Positions 55,301 to 63,191 of a DNA stretch of 64,000 nt are shown here, piece by piece; the first letter of the stretch is position 1, and every line of letters begins with the position of its first letter. Under the pieces are notes generated by a model. It did no database searches. It was not told the DNA's origin and saw only the letters and a list, made by a program, of their open reading frames with translations. Made by a program: the position numbers and the translations under genes. Source of the DNA: Bacteroidota bacterium (GTDB lineage Bacteria; Bacteroidota; Bacteroidia; 2-12-FULL-35-15); assembly GCA_025963715.1 (NCBI GenBank), contig JAOQAG010000038.1:87422-151421 (forward strand), in the 5' to 3' direction.

Positions 55301-57673
55301 CGGGATGGCACATTGTGCGCTGATGTAAAAAGCGGGAGGATATCCACTGGCATTGACCGGGATGGATACTATATTATTTTGTGTTTGGGCCGTACCAACA
55401 TTTACAAGCACACCGCCCGAAAGCGAAAATACATTTACCTGTGCTCCGGTACCAATTCCGGCTGAGCCGTATGAAAGTACAGCATTCACGTTTGTTCCGT
55501 CGTAGCTTGCACTTGCCACGCTTACTTCGGCTGCCGAAACCGGCGCTGATGCGATGGCTGAATTCCAGTCAATATTTTCCGGAGATGTTCCGCTGCTGAC
55601 CCAGATAATATCGATCATATACGGTTCTGCTGCCGATAGTGGAAAGGCTGGCTGATAGGTTGCTGTTTTAACGCCGGTTCCCGGGCCTGATGTGGCTGAT
55701 GTTCCAATGACCGCGCCACTTGATGCCTGGCGCAGGCGGATCACGAGGATCGGGGCTTGAACTGTTGAGGGTGTAGGCGATTGGGCGGTAACTGTCTGCA
55801 GAATAATTCCGGAAGTTGTAAAACCCGGAGGTAACGTGGAATAAGGACTTACGTAATACAAATTCTGGATCACGCTGGAAGCCGCCAGAGCGTTTGCTGA
55901 TTTTGCCATTGCTTTTGTTTCCGGCAAGCGTGTTGGCTGGGAACTTGTTGCCATAAAATTTGTTGGTTTCGCATTTGTTGCCGGTACACGCATCCCTTCC
56001 AATGCCGACAGGTAATCCTGCTGGAGTGCGGGTTTGATCCGCGGAAGCATGTATTCCGGATCGTGATTGGCTTCCATGGCATGAAAGCGCATGCTTTGCT
56101 GATCGCCGCAAAGGATGCCGCCTGCATAATAATTTGCGAGGTTATGCGGAAAATTCTTTTGTGCTTTTTCTTTTGCATTTCCCAGCGCAAGGCCATAGAA
56201 CATACCGTTTCCGGCAACGGCTTTGATCGTTTTCACAACCGATGCGCCTTCATCTGTCATAATACTGTCGCCCACTTTCAAATGAGAGATCATCCTGCAT
56301 TTTGCCGGAGTCATAAACACCATGTGGTTTTCGGTTGCGGTAATTTTTTTACCGTTGGCGGTGGTAAGCCGGAATATTTCTGCACGGTCTCCCTTCTCCG
56401 GATCGGAGCTGTGATGCCCTAATACGGTAGCCCATACGGCAAGGCTTTTATCTTTGGTGCCGGTTTTTACGCGGTATTTTTCATTGATCTTTTCAATGGG
56501 AGCTTCGGTTCCGTCTTCCAGTGTTACGCGGGTGCCTTTGGCAAGGCAATGCCACCAGTAATACATGTTCGGGATCACCGTGCAATTGATGGACTTATCT
56601 TCTCCCGGTGTGTCTACACTGCAAACATAAAAAGGCGGAGAACTGGTTCCTCCCTGCAATGGAATGCTGTTAAAGGCAAAGTAAAAATAGCTGTCTATTT
56701 CACTTGTCATCACTGCCGGATTATAAACAATGGATTTTGTATTTTGGTAGCTCAATGAATCGTATGGAAAATTCCATTGCAGGATATTGGGCGTCGAACC
56801 TACCTGGAACGCGGCTACCAGATCTGCATCGGTGGTGTAAGCGGTGGCTCTTGTAATCTCTGCTGTACCTCCGTTTCCATTGTCTACAAAAATGCTCGTG
56901 GAAAGATCACTCGCCGTAAGGCTGGCCAGGTCAATGGTTCCGCTTAAGGGAACATTACCGGTAAAAGGAGCGATCAGGTATGGGTTCTGTTCATTTGGAC
57001 CGGTTTCTACATACACGTAATCGGTGTTCGACGGCGGTGGAACACCGGCGTTGCGTCCTACGGCAATCTGGATATCGGTATTGCCGGGATGACTGATAAC
57101 CGGGGCAGTTAGCGTTGCCAGGATCCCTGTTTGCGCCACAGCCATTGTATTTGCATAACTGAAAAAACGTGTTGTTCCGTTTTCTTCGGTAACATGGCCC
57201 ATGTATAAAACCGAAAGTTTTTTTCCGGCCTGTCCGGCAGTAGCCGTACGTGTGGGGCAGCTAACAAAACCGCTTCTTACAGCTGTATTTTCTCCCTGCG
57301 CCAGTAGTTGGCCGCTTTTGCTGTCAAATACCATCAGGTTTCCGCCTTTGGTAATATTGTTACTGGTGGAACGCGCCCAGATGGTAACTGTCGCTTTTCC
57401 GGCTGCAGTTTTTCCTGCATCCACCAGGTGGACTTTCTCTTTTGCATTTTTGCCTTTGGGCGTTTTGGGTGCGCCTTTCGCATTGGCAATTGAATTATAA
57501 AGATGCGGATATTTTTCTTCCGTATGCCCCGCAATACTTAGCATTGCCGTAATAATGGCTTTGTGGACAGGGTCGGCAGGATTCAGATAATTTGTTTCAC
57601 CGGGCGTTGAAGCGTTGTGAAAATCGAGCAGTGTTTTGTGTTGCTGTTTGGTTAATGCAGGGAGCTGGTTCAT
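52313..57673 (-). CDS. Hint-domain protein with FN3-like repeats, 1786 residues
   Basis: N-terminal module (1-370) homologous to the next gene's product ('LTKQQHKTLLDFHNAST', 'GGNLMVFDSKSGQLLAQGEN', 'GKKLSVLYMGHVTEENG'). A Hint (hedgehog/intein) domain follows: nucleophile Cys376 in 'WHCLAKGTRVTLEDG', then 'TATENHMVFMTPAK' with the TxxH motif, ending near 525 (YYAGGILCGDQQ). Hint domains cleave or rearrange their own peptide backbone at the Cys. A short shared tail ('EYMLPRIKPALQQDYLSALE') is followed by Ig/FN3-like repeats (about 600-1400; 'KIDLTWSRLPDAADAVTSYT', 'VVASWSSVAGALCYNVLIYD') and a C-terminal part ('VMIKVMVNGNERLVAAGTSI', 'SIPLMQGDQVYTG') resembling an SLBB-like beta-grasp. No signal peptide. 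Cleavage at C376 would separate the N-terminal module from the repeats. Confidence 0.8.
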   Translation of the reverse strand: MNQLPALTKQQHKTLLDFHNASTPGETNYLNPADPVHKAIITAMLSIAGHTEEKYPHLYNSIANAKGAPKTPKGKNAKEKVHLVDAGKTAAGKATVTIWARSTSNNITKGGNLMVFDSKSGQLLAQGENTAVRSGFVSCPTRTATAGQAGKKLSVLYMGHVTEENGTTRFFSYANTMAVAQTGILATLTAPVISHPGNTDIQIAVGRNAGVPPPSNTDYVYVETGPNEQNPYLIAPFTGNVPLSGTIDLASLTASDLSTSIFVDNGNGGTAEITRATAYTTDADLVAAFQVGSTPNILQWNFPYDSLSYQNTKSIVYNPAVMTSEIDSYFYFAFNSIPLQGGTSSPPFYVCSVDTPGEDKSINCTVIPNMYYWWHCLAKGTRVTLEDGTEAPIEKINEKYRVKTGTKDKSLAVWATVLGHHSSDPEKGDRAEIFRLTTANGKKITATENHMVFMTPAKCRMISHLKVGDSIMTDEGASVVKTIKAVAGNGMFYGLALGNAKEKAQKNFPHNLANYYAGGILCGDQQSMRFHAMEANHDPEYMLPRIKPALQQDYLSALEGMRVPATNAKPTNFMATSSQPTRLPETKAMAKSANALAASSVIQNLYYVSPYSTLPPGFTTSGIILQTVTAQSPTPSTVQAPILVIRLRQASSGAVIGTSATSGPGTGVKTATYQPAFPLSAAEPYMIDIIWVSSGTSPENIDWNSAIASAPVSAAEVSVASASYDGTNVNAVLSYGSAGIGTGAQVNVFSLSGGVLVNVGTAQTQNNIVSIPVNASGYPPAFYISAQCAIPVTNTGSGSFAGPFSLGPQSPITNASGTAQYGGVPQAASALTTASYDGAVLTLSWSLATQVGCVAPDSSLIQVLSGTQVIGLFKGGTTSANIPLNVLGQSGISVKVSSVAGTISSVPISFNLITQAPVVTTVAANLTNNTVTASFTTSPASQNVSAVLLEGSKQLATSSGTAGALSLAYNATGLVGLNVAARTVSTDGTITGPACLPVTLLATTPSLVSAKIYTNPANTAQWKIDLTWSRLPDAADAVTSYTASAFDGTTALGTPQTVSGTSASITFNKSAISTATQTIQLCATSASGGLSPVQTLYALFSAPVLTSLVTGTDQITATWTVPAIPGANTQPVTYQPVVSAGGTTIYTGMSTASTEGAVPLSEIAVPAVGTILVMANVSLGPVTLLADATMGTGTNASPLLSGPAIGLVTVAATSNISTLNWAAVTNATAYNIYFTDGTSQTAIAATTYPLTTALAPGQMKGYSIRATGTSNGVALTGPSSLLAYVPTNPGNVAGVRFDGTNVVASWSSVAGALCYNVLIYDNSVPAVQLYSGSTNETVLAFTVANVSSAKLYTVYVQPVMAGGTGLSGTTAALFGPGFFLSQQPATTALPYVYAANTMAALGSSSASPTAQAIILYLPELGAAAGALGTVPIVVDPFTIEPSGDTALPYKLTIAADDLAWAFGTTAIRATLQQNYVDFLKALEAPPAGSLPGAVPYGISLVQAAIACSLPQTFAELLYYNFGLSTSSTVGAGYIDLRPGMILRISTGDYVNIGQTSPPTWINGYAGASVLDFEIGSYTSGANWRTGFDSFLNVLSAAGALKVNSPAASTQSVQAGLAGSVDLYYPQFVQPFYRLYFPAAISSPWGTGSNTTTSNFTLTAASSYTTLQNTTVDPTVTPTAYFRGRTTVEVMIKVMVNGNERLVAAGTSIGNLLEQLNLRPSANSPVFKTLRVYRSIVASITNLQTSSAAGPLMEMRLDWNGMQVYSTGNGLNSLSIPLMQGDQVYTG

Positions 57674-57705
57674 GGGAAGAAGAATAGGTTGTGTTTAAAT
57701 ACAAT

Positions 57706-57744
57706 TAAAAAAACTCCGCTGCCGAATTTATTCAGCAGCGGAGT
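57706..57744 (-). terminator. Textbook intrinsic terminator between the two Hint genes
   Basis: On the minus strand ACTCCGCTGC (57744-57735) pairs perfectly with GCAGCGGAGT (57722-57713), a 10-bp stem with a 12-nt loop, followed by seven T (57712-57706). It sits 8 bp after the stop of the 559-residue gene and 33 bp before the ATG of the 1786-residue gene. No promoter motif is seen in those 33 bp, so the downstream six genes probably rely on read-through. Confidence 0.85.
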
Positions 57745-57751
57745 ATTACAA

Positions 57752-59431
57752 CTAATAACGTTTGTGTTGTAAAGCAGATGTATAATCATGTTTTAGCGCA
57801 GCATTGATCCGGGGCAGCATGTACTCCAGGTCCTGGAAATCGGCGCGGCTGTGTACACGCATGGTTTGCTCGTCGGCACAAAGAATTCCTCCGGCATAAA
57901 AACCGACATTGTTTGCAGGAAAACCTTTTTGTTTTTTTTCTTCGGAACTTCCAATCTCCAAACCATAGAACATATCGTCGTAAGCGATCGCCTCAATTGA
58001 TTTTATCGTGCTTGCTCCTTCGTCTGTGATAATACTGTCGCCAACTGCAAGGTGCATAACCATACGGGATTTATCCGCCGACATATAAAGCATGTGGCTT
58101 TCTGTAACTACAATACTTTTTCCGTTTGCAGTGGTCACACGGCGGATCTCGTTTGAGCCTTTGGCCGGATCAGAAGCATGTCTTCCAAGCACGGTTGCAT
58201 ACACCGCCAAACCTTTTCCATCCACACCCGTTTTTACACGCACGCGTTCCGTTACTTTTTCGATCGGCATTGTTGAGCCATCTTCCAGTGTAACAAGCGT
58301 GCCTTTTGCAAGACAGTGATAATAATAGGTCAGATTTTTTATCTGCGTGCAATTAAGCGATGGCTCTCCCGGAGTATTCATACTGCACACATAGAACGGC
58401 GGTGCTACTGCTCCTCCCTGCAATGGAATGCTGTTGAAGGAAAATAAGAAACAGGAATAGAGCTGACTATTTAATGAAGCATTGTTTTGGTAAACAATGG
58501 AATTTGTTGTTGTATATCCATTGTTAGGACCATCATACGGAAAATTCCATTGAAGAATATTGGGTGCGCTTCCTACCGAAAAAGCGGCAACTACTTTTGC
58601 AGGAGTCGTAAAGGCAGCGTCAAGGGTTGATTCTACCGGGGGACCGCTCGTATAGGTTACAAAGATCGAGCTGGAAACATCCGCTGCCGTTAAGCCTGGC
58701 AGGTCAATAGATCCGGCTAATGCCACGCTTCCTACAAACGGGGCAATGAGGTAAGCGCTGGTACCCGGTTCATTTGCAGATTCATAATAAATATAATCTG
58801 TACCGGCAGGAGGCGGATTAGCGGTGGTACGTCCGACAGCAATTTGAATCGGGTCGTTTGTTGCCGAAGCTGGCGCGGTAACAGTGCATTGAATGGCGGT
58901 ATCGGTAGCCATGGCTGTATCTGCGTAACTGTAAAGACGGGTATTGCCGCTCTCATCTGTGGTATGACCGAGGTATAAAACAGAAAGTTTTTTCCCTCCG
59001 GCAACAGGAGCAGCAGTTTCCGGCTGTGTTGCACAATTCAGGAATCCGTTTTGAACATCGCTGTTATTACCGCTTGCCAGCAGCTTGCCGGTTTCACTAT
59101 CCAGTACCAGAAGACTACCGCCTGTAACTACGCTGGCTCCTTTTGAAAGAGCAACGATGCGTGCGGTTGCATTTCCGGATGCTCCTTTTCCTGCATCAAG
59201 CATTCGTACTGTGTCTTGCCCGGAGCCTGCCGGAGCTGCTTTTCCTGCTGCACCAAAAAGATGAGGGAAAGCCTTTGCTGTTCGGCCCGCAGCCGTTAGC
59301 AATGTATTAATGTAGGATTGATGCGACGCGTCAGCCGGATTCAATTGCATGGTTTTGCCCAAAGTGGAAGATGCATGAAAGTCAAGCAGGGCTTTTTGCT
59401 GCTGCGCGGTAAGTGTGATTGGTTTGCTCAT
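57752..59431 (-). CDS. Short Hint-domain protein, 559 residues, first gene of the locus
   Basis: Same N-terminal module as the 1786-residue protein ('LTAQQQKALLDFHASST', 'GGSLLVLDSETGKLLASGNN', 'GKKLSVLYLGHTTDESGNTR'), then a Hint domain with Cys373 in 'YYHCLAKGTLVTLEDG', TxxH in 'VVTESHMLYMSADK', and the same 'FYAGGILCADEQTM' end. It finishes with the shared tail 'LEYMLPRINAALKHDYTSAL' and stops there, lacking the FN3 part. No intein-type C-terminal His-Asn is visible, so hedgehog-like cleavage or a defunct splicing domain is more likely than full splicing. No signal peptide. It opens the transcription unit and is followed by a strong terminator, so it should be the most abundant product. 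Confidence 0.82.
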   Translation of the reverse strand: MSKPITLTAQQQKALLDFHASSTLGKTMQLNPADASHQSYINTLLTAAGRTAKAFPHLFGAAGKAAPAGSGQDTVRMLDAGKGASGNATARIVALSKGASVVTGGSLLVLDSETGKLLASGNNSDVQNGFLNCATQPETAAPVAGGKKLSVLYLGHTTDESGNTRLYSYADTAMATDTAIQCTVTAPASATNDPIQIAVGRTTANPPPAGTDYIYYESANEPGTSAYLIAPFVGSVALAGSIDLPGLTAADVSSSIFVTYTSGPPVESTLDAAFTTPAKVVAAFSVGSAPNILQWNFPYDGPNNGYTTTNSIVYQNNASLNSQLYSCFLFSFNSIPLQGGAVAPPFYVCSMNTPGEPSLNCTQIKNLTYYYHCLAKGTLVTLEDGSTMPIEKVTERVRVKTGVDGKGLAVYATVLGRHASDPAKGSNEIRRVTTANGKSIVVTESHMLYMSADKSRMVMHLAVGDSIITDEGASTIKSIEAIAYDDMFYGLEIGSSEEKKQKGFPANNVGFYAGGILCADEQTMRVHSRADFQDLEYMLPRINAALKHDYTSALQHKRY

Positions 59432-59900
59432 ACGTTTTTTTGGTTTTAATTAGTAATTAAATTAATGCGTGAATTATCGTTATAAAAAAATACGTTGCAC
59501 AATACGATGTATGTTACATTGTAAAATGATCATGATAATAATGCTCTTAAATAATTCCTTGTTCCAATTCTTCCGGGAAAAAGGCTGTCAACACAGATAA
59601 ACGGTTTTTTAAAATTTTGCTGCTGGCTGTTTTATTTGCAATCAGTTTTTAGCAGCTTCCGTTTTTTTTAACAGGTTATTTTATTGTCCTGTTTTTTTAT
59701 GTGTATAGGAGAGATACATATGTTGTGGGTAAAAATAGTTATTCAAAGCAATAAAAAAAGGGCGGTAAACCACACTATTTTCTCAAAATCGATTCCGGTT
59801 GGTAAAAAAACTGTTAAATTTTAAATGGCTATCGGAAAGTTTATACCATTTTGAAAAAACAATCAAACTGATAAATGAAGCAGACATTCAAAAAGGATGC
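59432..59900. other. Upstream region of the 27-kb locus
   Basis: AT-rich, with no gene and no TAnnTTTG/TTTG promoter pair readable for the minus-strand gene at 59431. 'TCAAACTGATAAATGAAGCA' from about 59864 begins repeat A. The promoter of the locus is probably here but is not recognisable by consensus. Confidence 0.5.
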
Positions 59901-60296
59901 TGTGTATAGGAACGCAGATCAAAAATGATTTTTATGATGTAAAAAAAGATCGCCTGTGGCGCTTATGATTGAAAATTATGATTTGATTGGGATTCAAATT
60001 TATCAAACAGGTAATTAATGATAATTCTATCCGTAAATTGATCACACGCGACAACACACAGCAATGGAATCACAATTAAAAACGATACTCACCCGGGTAG
60101 ACGCTTTTGATCTTGTGCAGCAATAGCGGGAAGGATCGCCGGACGAATGATGCGAAAACAAACATATATTTTTATTTACCGGAATCACGATCATTAGCCG
60201 CGGTTCTTCTGAGCGGAGCGGAAGAAGAAATTGTTTTACAAGATCATCCCGCACGTGCGGGATTGTTATTTTTTGGCTGCAAAAAGTAAAAGATAA
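59901..60296 (+). repeat. Long repeat A unit with gene-like insert, copy 1
   Basis: Begins TGTGTATAGGAACGCAGATC, includes repeat A, then 'GGGATTCAAATTTATCAAAC' and a gene-like piece (60064-60150). Nearly the same sequence follows at 60346-60770 in the same direction, so this is a direct duplication of roughly 250-300 bp; the copies diverge after 'TATTTTTATTTACCGGAATC'. Confidence 0.8.
60064..60150 (+). pseudogene. Possible gene fragment with internal TAG, copy 1
   Basis: ATG 60064 opens MESQLKTILTRVDAFDLVQQ, then TAG (60124-60126), then REGSPDE and TGA. The sequence reads like the start of a protein interrupted by a stop. The second copy at 60509 keeps the same TAG with a T-to-P change and a G-to-E change. 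Too short for a family call; it could also be a non-coding repeat that happens to be open. Confidence 0.35.
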
Positions 60297-60345
60297 AAAT
60301 TGCAGAAACTTTAAATTCTTGGAACCAATCATATCAGTGAAGCCC

Positions 60346-60770
60346 TGTGTATAGGAACGCAGATCAAAAATGATCTTTATGATGTTAAAAAAGATCGCCT
60401 GTGGCGCTTATGATTGAAAATTATGATTTGATTGGGATTCAAATTTATCAAACAGGTAATTAACGATAATTCTATCCGTAAATTGATCACACGCGATAAC
60501 ACACAGTAATGGAATCACAATTAAAAACGATACTCCCCCGGGTAGACGCTTTTGATCTTGTGCAGCAATAGCGGGAAGAATCGCCGGACGAATGATTCAA
60601 AAACAAACATATATTTTTATTTACCGGAATCAGTGCTGAGAATTAATTGGCGATCATTAGCCGCGGTTTTGCCGAACGATAGAGAGGCAGAAATTGCCTT
60701 ACAAGATTAAAAGGCTTTTTGCTACTTTTTGGCGGCCAAAAAGTAGAAGATGAAAAAAAGCAGGTTTTCA
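60346..60770 (+). repeat. Long repeat A unit with gene-like insert, copy 2
   Basis: Direct duplicate of 59901-60296 (same order: TGTGTATAGGAACGCAG, repeat A core, gene-like piece 60509-60595, CATATATTTTTATTTACCGG). It diverges near the end, where it carries 'AAAAGGCTTTTTGCTACTTT'. Confidence 0.8.
60509..60595 (+). pseudogene. Possible gene fragment with internal TAG, copy 2
   Basis: ATG 60509, MESQLKTILPRVDAFDLVQQ, TAG at 60569-60571, then REESPDE and TGA. The counterpart at 60064 differs by two residues but shares both stops. Confidence 0.35.
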
Positions 60771-60783
60771 TTATAATCTGCCC

Positions 60784-60925
60784 TGTGTATAGGAACGCAG
60801 ATCAAAAATGATTTTTATGATGTAAAAAAAGATCGCCTGTGGCGCTTATGATTGAAAATTATGATTTGATTGGTTGCAAATCTATCAAAGGGGTATTTAA
60901 TAATGATATGGAACTCTATTTTGGG
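60784..60925 (+). repeat. Dispersed repeat family A, third copy in the array
   Basis: TGTGTATAGGAACGCAGATC through TTATGATTTGATTGG, followed by 'TTGCAAATCTATCAAAGGGG' and 'GGAACTCTATTTTGGGGCTT' as at 30440-30500. The gene-like insert of the two preceding copies is absent. Confidence 0.8.
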
Positions 60926-61056
60926 GCTTCGCCTTTTTGAGCTTATCTTAATAGCCGGTAATGAGCATGAAATAATTATATTTTCAGAGCAAAAAACTGC
61001 GTCCCTGAAATTATCCGTGGTTGGTCTTTGCGCCAGCAGAAGAGCAATACACACTG

Positions 61057-61126
61057 GTGTGAGATTGCTTCGGGCGAAAAGCCCTGTGCCACCGCTAAAG
61101 CTATGGCGACACGCGGTCGCAATGAC
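61057..61126. repeat. Half copy of the GTCATTGCGAGGGC element, interrupted
   Basis: Right arm of the element at 25416 and 27034 (GTGTGAGATTGCTTCGGGCG ... CGCAATGACG), but about 32 nt (GTGCCACCGCTAAAGCTATG...) are inserted between AAAAGCCCT and CGCAATGAC. The left arm is missing. Confidence 0.7.
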
Positions 61127-61293
61127 GTGTTGATTAAAATTTTTTTTCAATAAAAGAGTTGTAAACTTAGTATAAACTTTCCAATTTCATGAAGCATTCA
61201 TAAAATACATTCACATCCATGCAATTCATCTATGCATTCCGGTAGAACTTCTATAAATTATATTATGCTTATATTTCAGTAGGATATTGCGGC

Positions 61294-62355
61294 ATGAAAA
61301 TCAAATCAAAAAATACGATCAAACCAATTATACATGTACTTACCTGGTGCATGCTTTTTATATTTCCCATTTTTATTGCAGGCAAAGAAGCAACGAATGA
61401 TAGCAATACGCTGGCGCATGACTGGCTGCCACTTATTGAAGCGGGGATCATATTTTACCTGAATTATCTTTTCCTGGTAGAAAAATTCCTGTTCATTAAA
61501 AAACAATATGCTGTATTTATCATCATTAATATTATTATCATTATTCTGTTCCGGCTGGATATGCAAATTTTTCATTTGCTCTCCGGGCAAAATCTCCATG
61601 ATGGACACGATCCTGCTCATGAAGGGAAACACAGCAACGAAGGCTTTTCTCTTATTAAATCTATTTTAGCGCTTGTAATTCCCGCGCTTTTTGCTGTGGC
61701 TGCTAAAGGATCTGAGTTGTGGAGAAAATTTGAAACAGAGAAAACAGAAACAGAAAACAGGCATTTACAGTCAGAACTTAATAATTTAAAATACCAGCTG
61801 CAACCGCATTTTTTCTTCAATTCATTAAATAATATTTATTCACTGGTAGAGATCTCACCAAAAATGGCGCAACAGGCCATCCATAATCTTAGTAAATTAA
61901 TGCGCTACCTCCTGTATGAAACAAATAATGAAAAGGTAGATCTGGCAGTAGAGATCAACTTTTTGAAAAAATATATCCAGCTTATGGAGATCAGGCAATC
62001 CGATGATATTGTGACCAATTATAATTTCCCGGATATAAAAGCCGGAAATTATGCCATTGCTCCTCTCCTGTTAATTCCTGTTATTGAAAATGCATACAAA
62101 CACGGAGTATCAGCAACGGAGAAATCAGGAATTAATTTTGACATTACGCTTGCAGATAAATTTACATTTACATCCTCCAATACAAATTATCCAAAAAACG
62201 GAACAGATACAAGTGGCTCGGGGATAGGCCTGGAAAATCTCAAAAAACGATTACAGCTTATTTACCCTAATAAGCATTGGCTTACTATGGAAATAAAAGA
62301 AAACATATTTCGTTTAACACTTACTATCGATCTCGAAAAAGTAAAGCATCAATGA
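61294..62355 (+). CDS. LytS-type sensor histidine kinase
   Basis: 353 residues. Four hydrophobic segments in about residues 12-135 form the membrane sensor, with a His-rich stretch (LHDGHDPAHEGKH, 101-113) that might bind metal. The PF06580-type kinase core starts 'ELNNLKYQLQPHFFFNSLNN' with the phospho-histidine H172. The ATP-binding lid shows the N-box 'LLIPVIENAYKHG' and G-box 'GSGIGLENLKKRL'. It is the partner of the LytTR regulator whose ATG overlaps its stop (ATGA, 4 nt), so translation is coupled. The signal is unknown. Confidence 0.92.
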   Translation: MKIKSKNTIKPIIHVLTWCMLFIFPIFIAGKEATNDSNTLAHDWLPLIEAGIIFYLNYLFLVEKFLFIKKQYAVFIIINIIIIILFRLDMQIFHLLSGQNLHDGHDPAHEGKHSNEGFSLIKSILALVIPALFAVAAKGSELWRKFETEKTETENRHLQSELNNLKYQLQPHFFFNSLNNIYSLVEISPKMAQQAIHNLSKLMRYLLYETNNEKVDLAVEINFLKKYIQLMEIRQSDDIVTNYNFPDIKAGNYAIAPLLLIPVIENAYKHGVSATEKSGINFDITLADKFTFTSSNTNYPKNGTDTSGSGIGLENLKKRLQLIYPNKHWLTMEIKENIFRLTLTIDLEKVKHQ

Positions 62356-63062
62356 AATTAACCTGCCTGATAGTTGATGATGAGCCGTTGGCACTTGCAC
62401 TGCTGGAGAATTATATTGCTAAAACAGATTTTCTGCAATTAAAACACCGCTGTAAAAATGCTGTTCAGGCAAAGGAATATCTTGCAAGAGAAAAAGCAGA
62501 TCTTATTTTCCTGGACATTCACATGCCGGAATTAAGCGGCATGGAATTATCTAAAATAATTGATAAAAATACGCGGATCATTTTCACAACGGCTTTCGAT
62601 CAGTATGCAGTGGAAGGATATAAAGTAAATGCCCTCGACTATCTTTTAAAACCGTTTGATTATGAAGAGTTTTTTGCTGCGGCTTTAAAAGCGAAAGAAT
62701 GGTTTGAACGCACTCCGGCAGCGCCTGAAAAAGAATTTATTTTTGTACGATCGGAATACCGGCAGATAAAAATAATGCTGGATGATGTGTTGTATTTTGA
62801 GGGACTCAAGGATTATATTAAGATCTGGCTGAAAGATCATCCAAAAGCAATTCTCACACTACTCAGTCTGAAAGCGCTTGAGAAAGAGCTCCCCGCTTCA
62901 AAATTCATGCGGGTCCACCGGTCTTTCATCATTGCTTTTAATAAAATTAAATCGATTGAAAAAAGTCAAATCGTAATCGGAAATGCCCGGATCTCCATTG
63001 CAAGGCAATACAAAAATGCGTTTCAAAAATTCTTCTCCAACAGATCTGTAAACAAGCCTTAG
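62352..63062 (+). CDS. LytTR-family response regulator
   Basis: 236 residues from ATG 62352. Receiver domain with acidic pair D9/D10 ('LIVDDEPLA'), phosphoacceptor D55 ('LIFLDIHMPELSG'), T in 'IIFTTAFDQYA' and K in 'YLLKPFDYEEF'. The LytTR DNA-binding domain occupies about 135-230 ('FVRSEYRQIKIMLDDVLYFE', 'KDYIKIWLKD', 'FMRVHRSFIIAFNKIKSIE'). It would act with the overlapping LytS-type kinase. In Bacteroidota such pairs often control neighbouring envelope genes; the small lipoprotein gene downstream is a candidate target. Confidence 0.93.
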   Translation: MKLTCLIVDDEPLALALLENYIAKTDFLQLKHRCKNAVQAKEYLAREKADLIFLDIHMPELSGMELSKIIDKNTRIIFTTAFDQYAVEGYKVNALDYLLKPFDYEEFFAAALKAKEWFERTPAAPEKEFIFVRSEYRQIKIMLDDVLYFEGLKDYIKIWLKDHPKAILTLLSLKALEKELPASKFMRVHRSFIIAFNKIKSIEKSQIVIGNARISIARQYKNAFQKFFSNRSVNKP

Positions 63063-63191
63063 TTTCATTTCCTTTTTTGTCAAACGTCCATGCAATGCTG
63101 CGTGTCATCTATTTCTTTTTTTAACGGTTAAAATCTTCTATACACTTGTGTACAAGTTTATTATTAACAAATTTTAAAAGGAGAAAAAAAA

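Noticed and set aside
56000..57673. Intein-style full protein splicing of the Hint domains
   Set aside because: No C-terminal His-Asn followed by Cys/Ser/Thr is visible at the Hint end, so only hedgehog-like cleavage is proposed.
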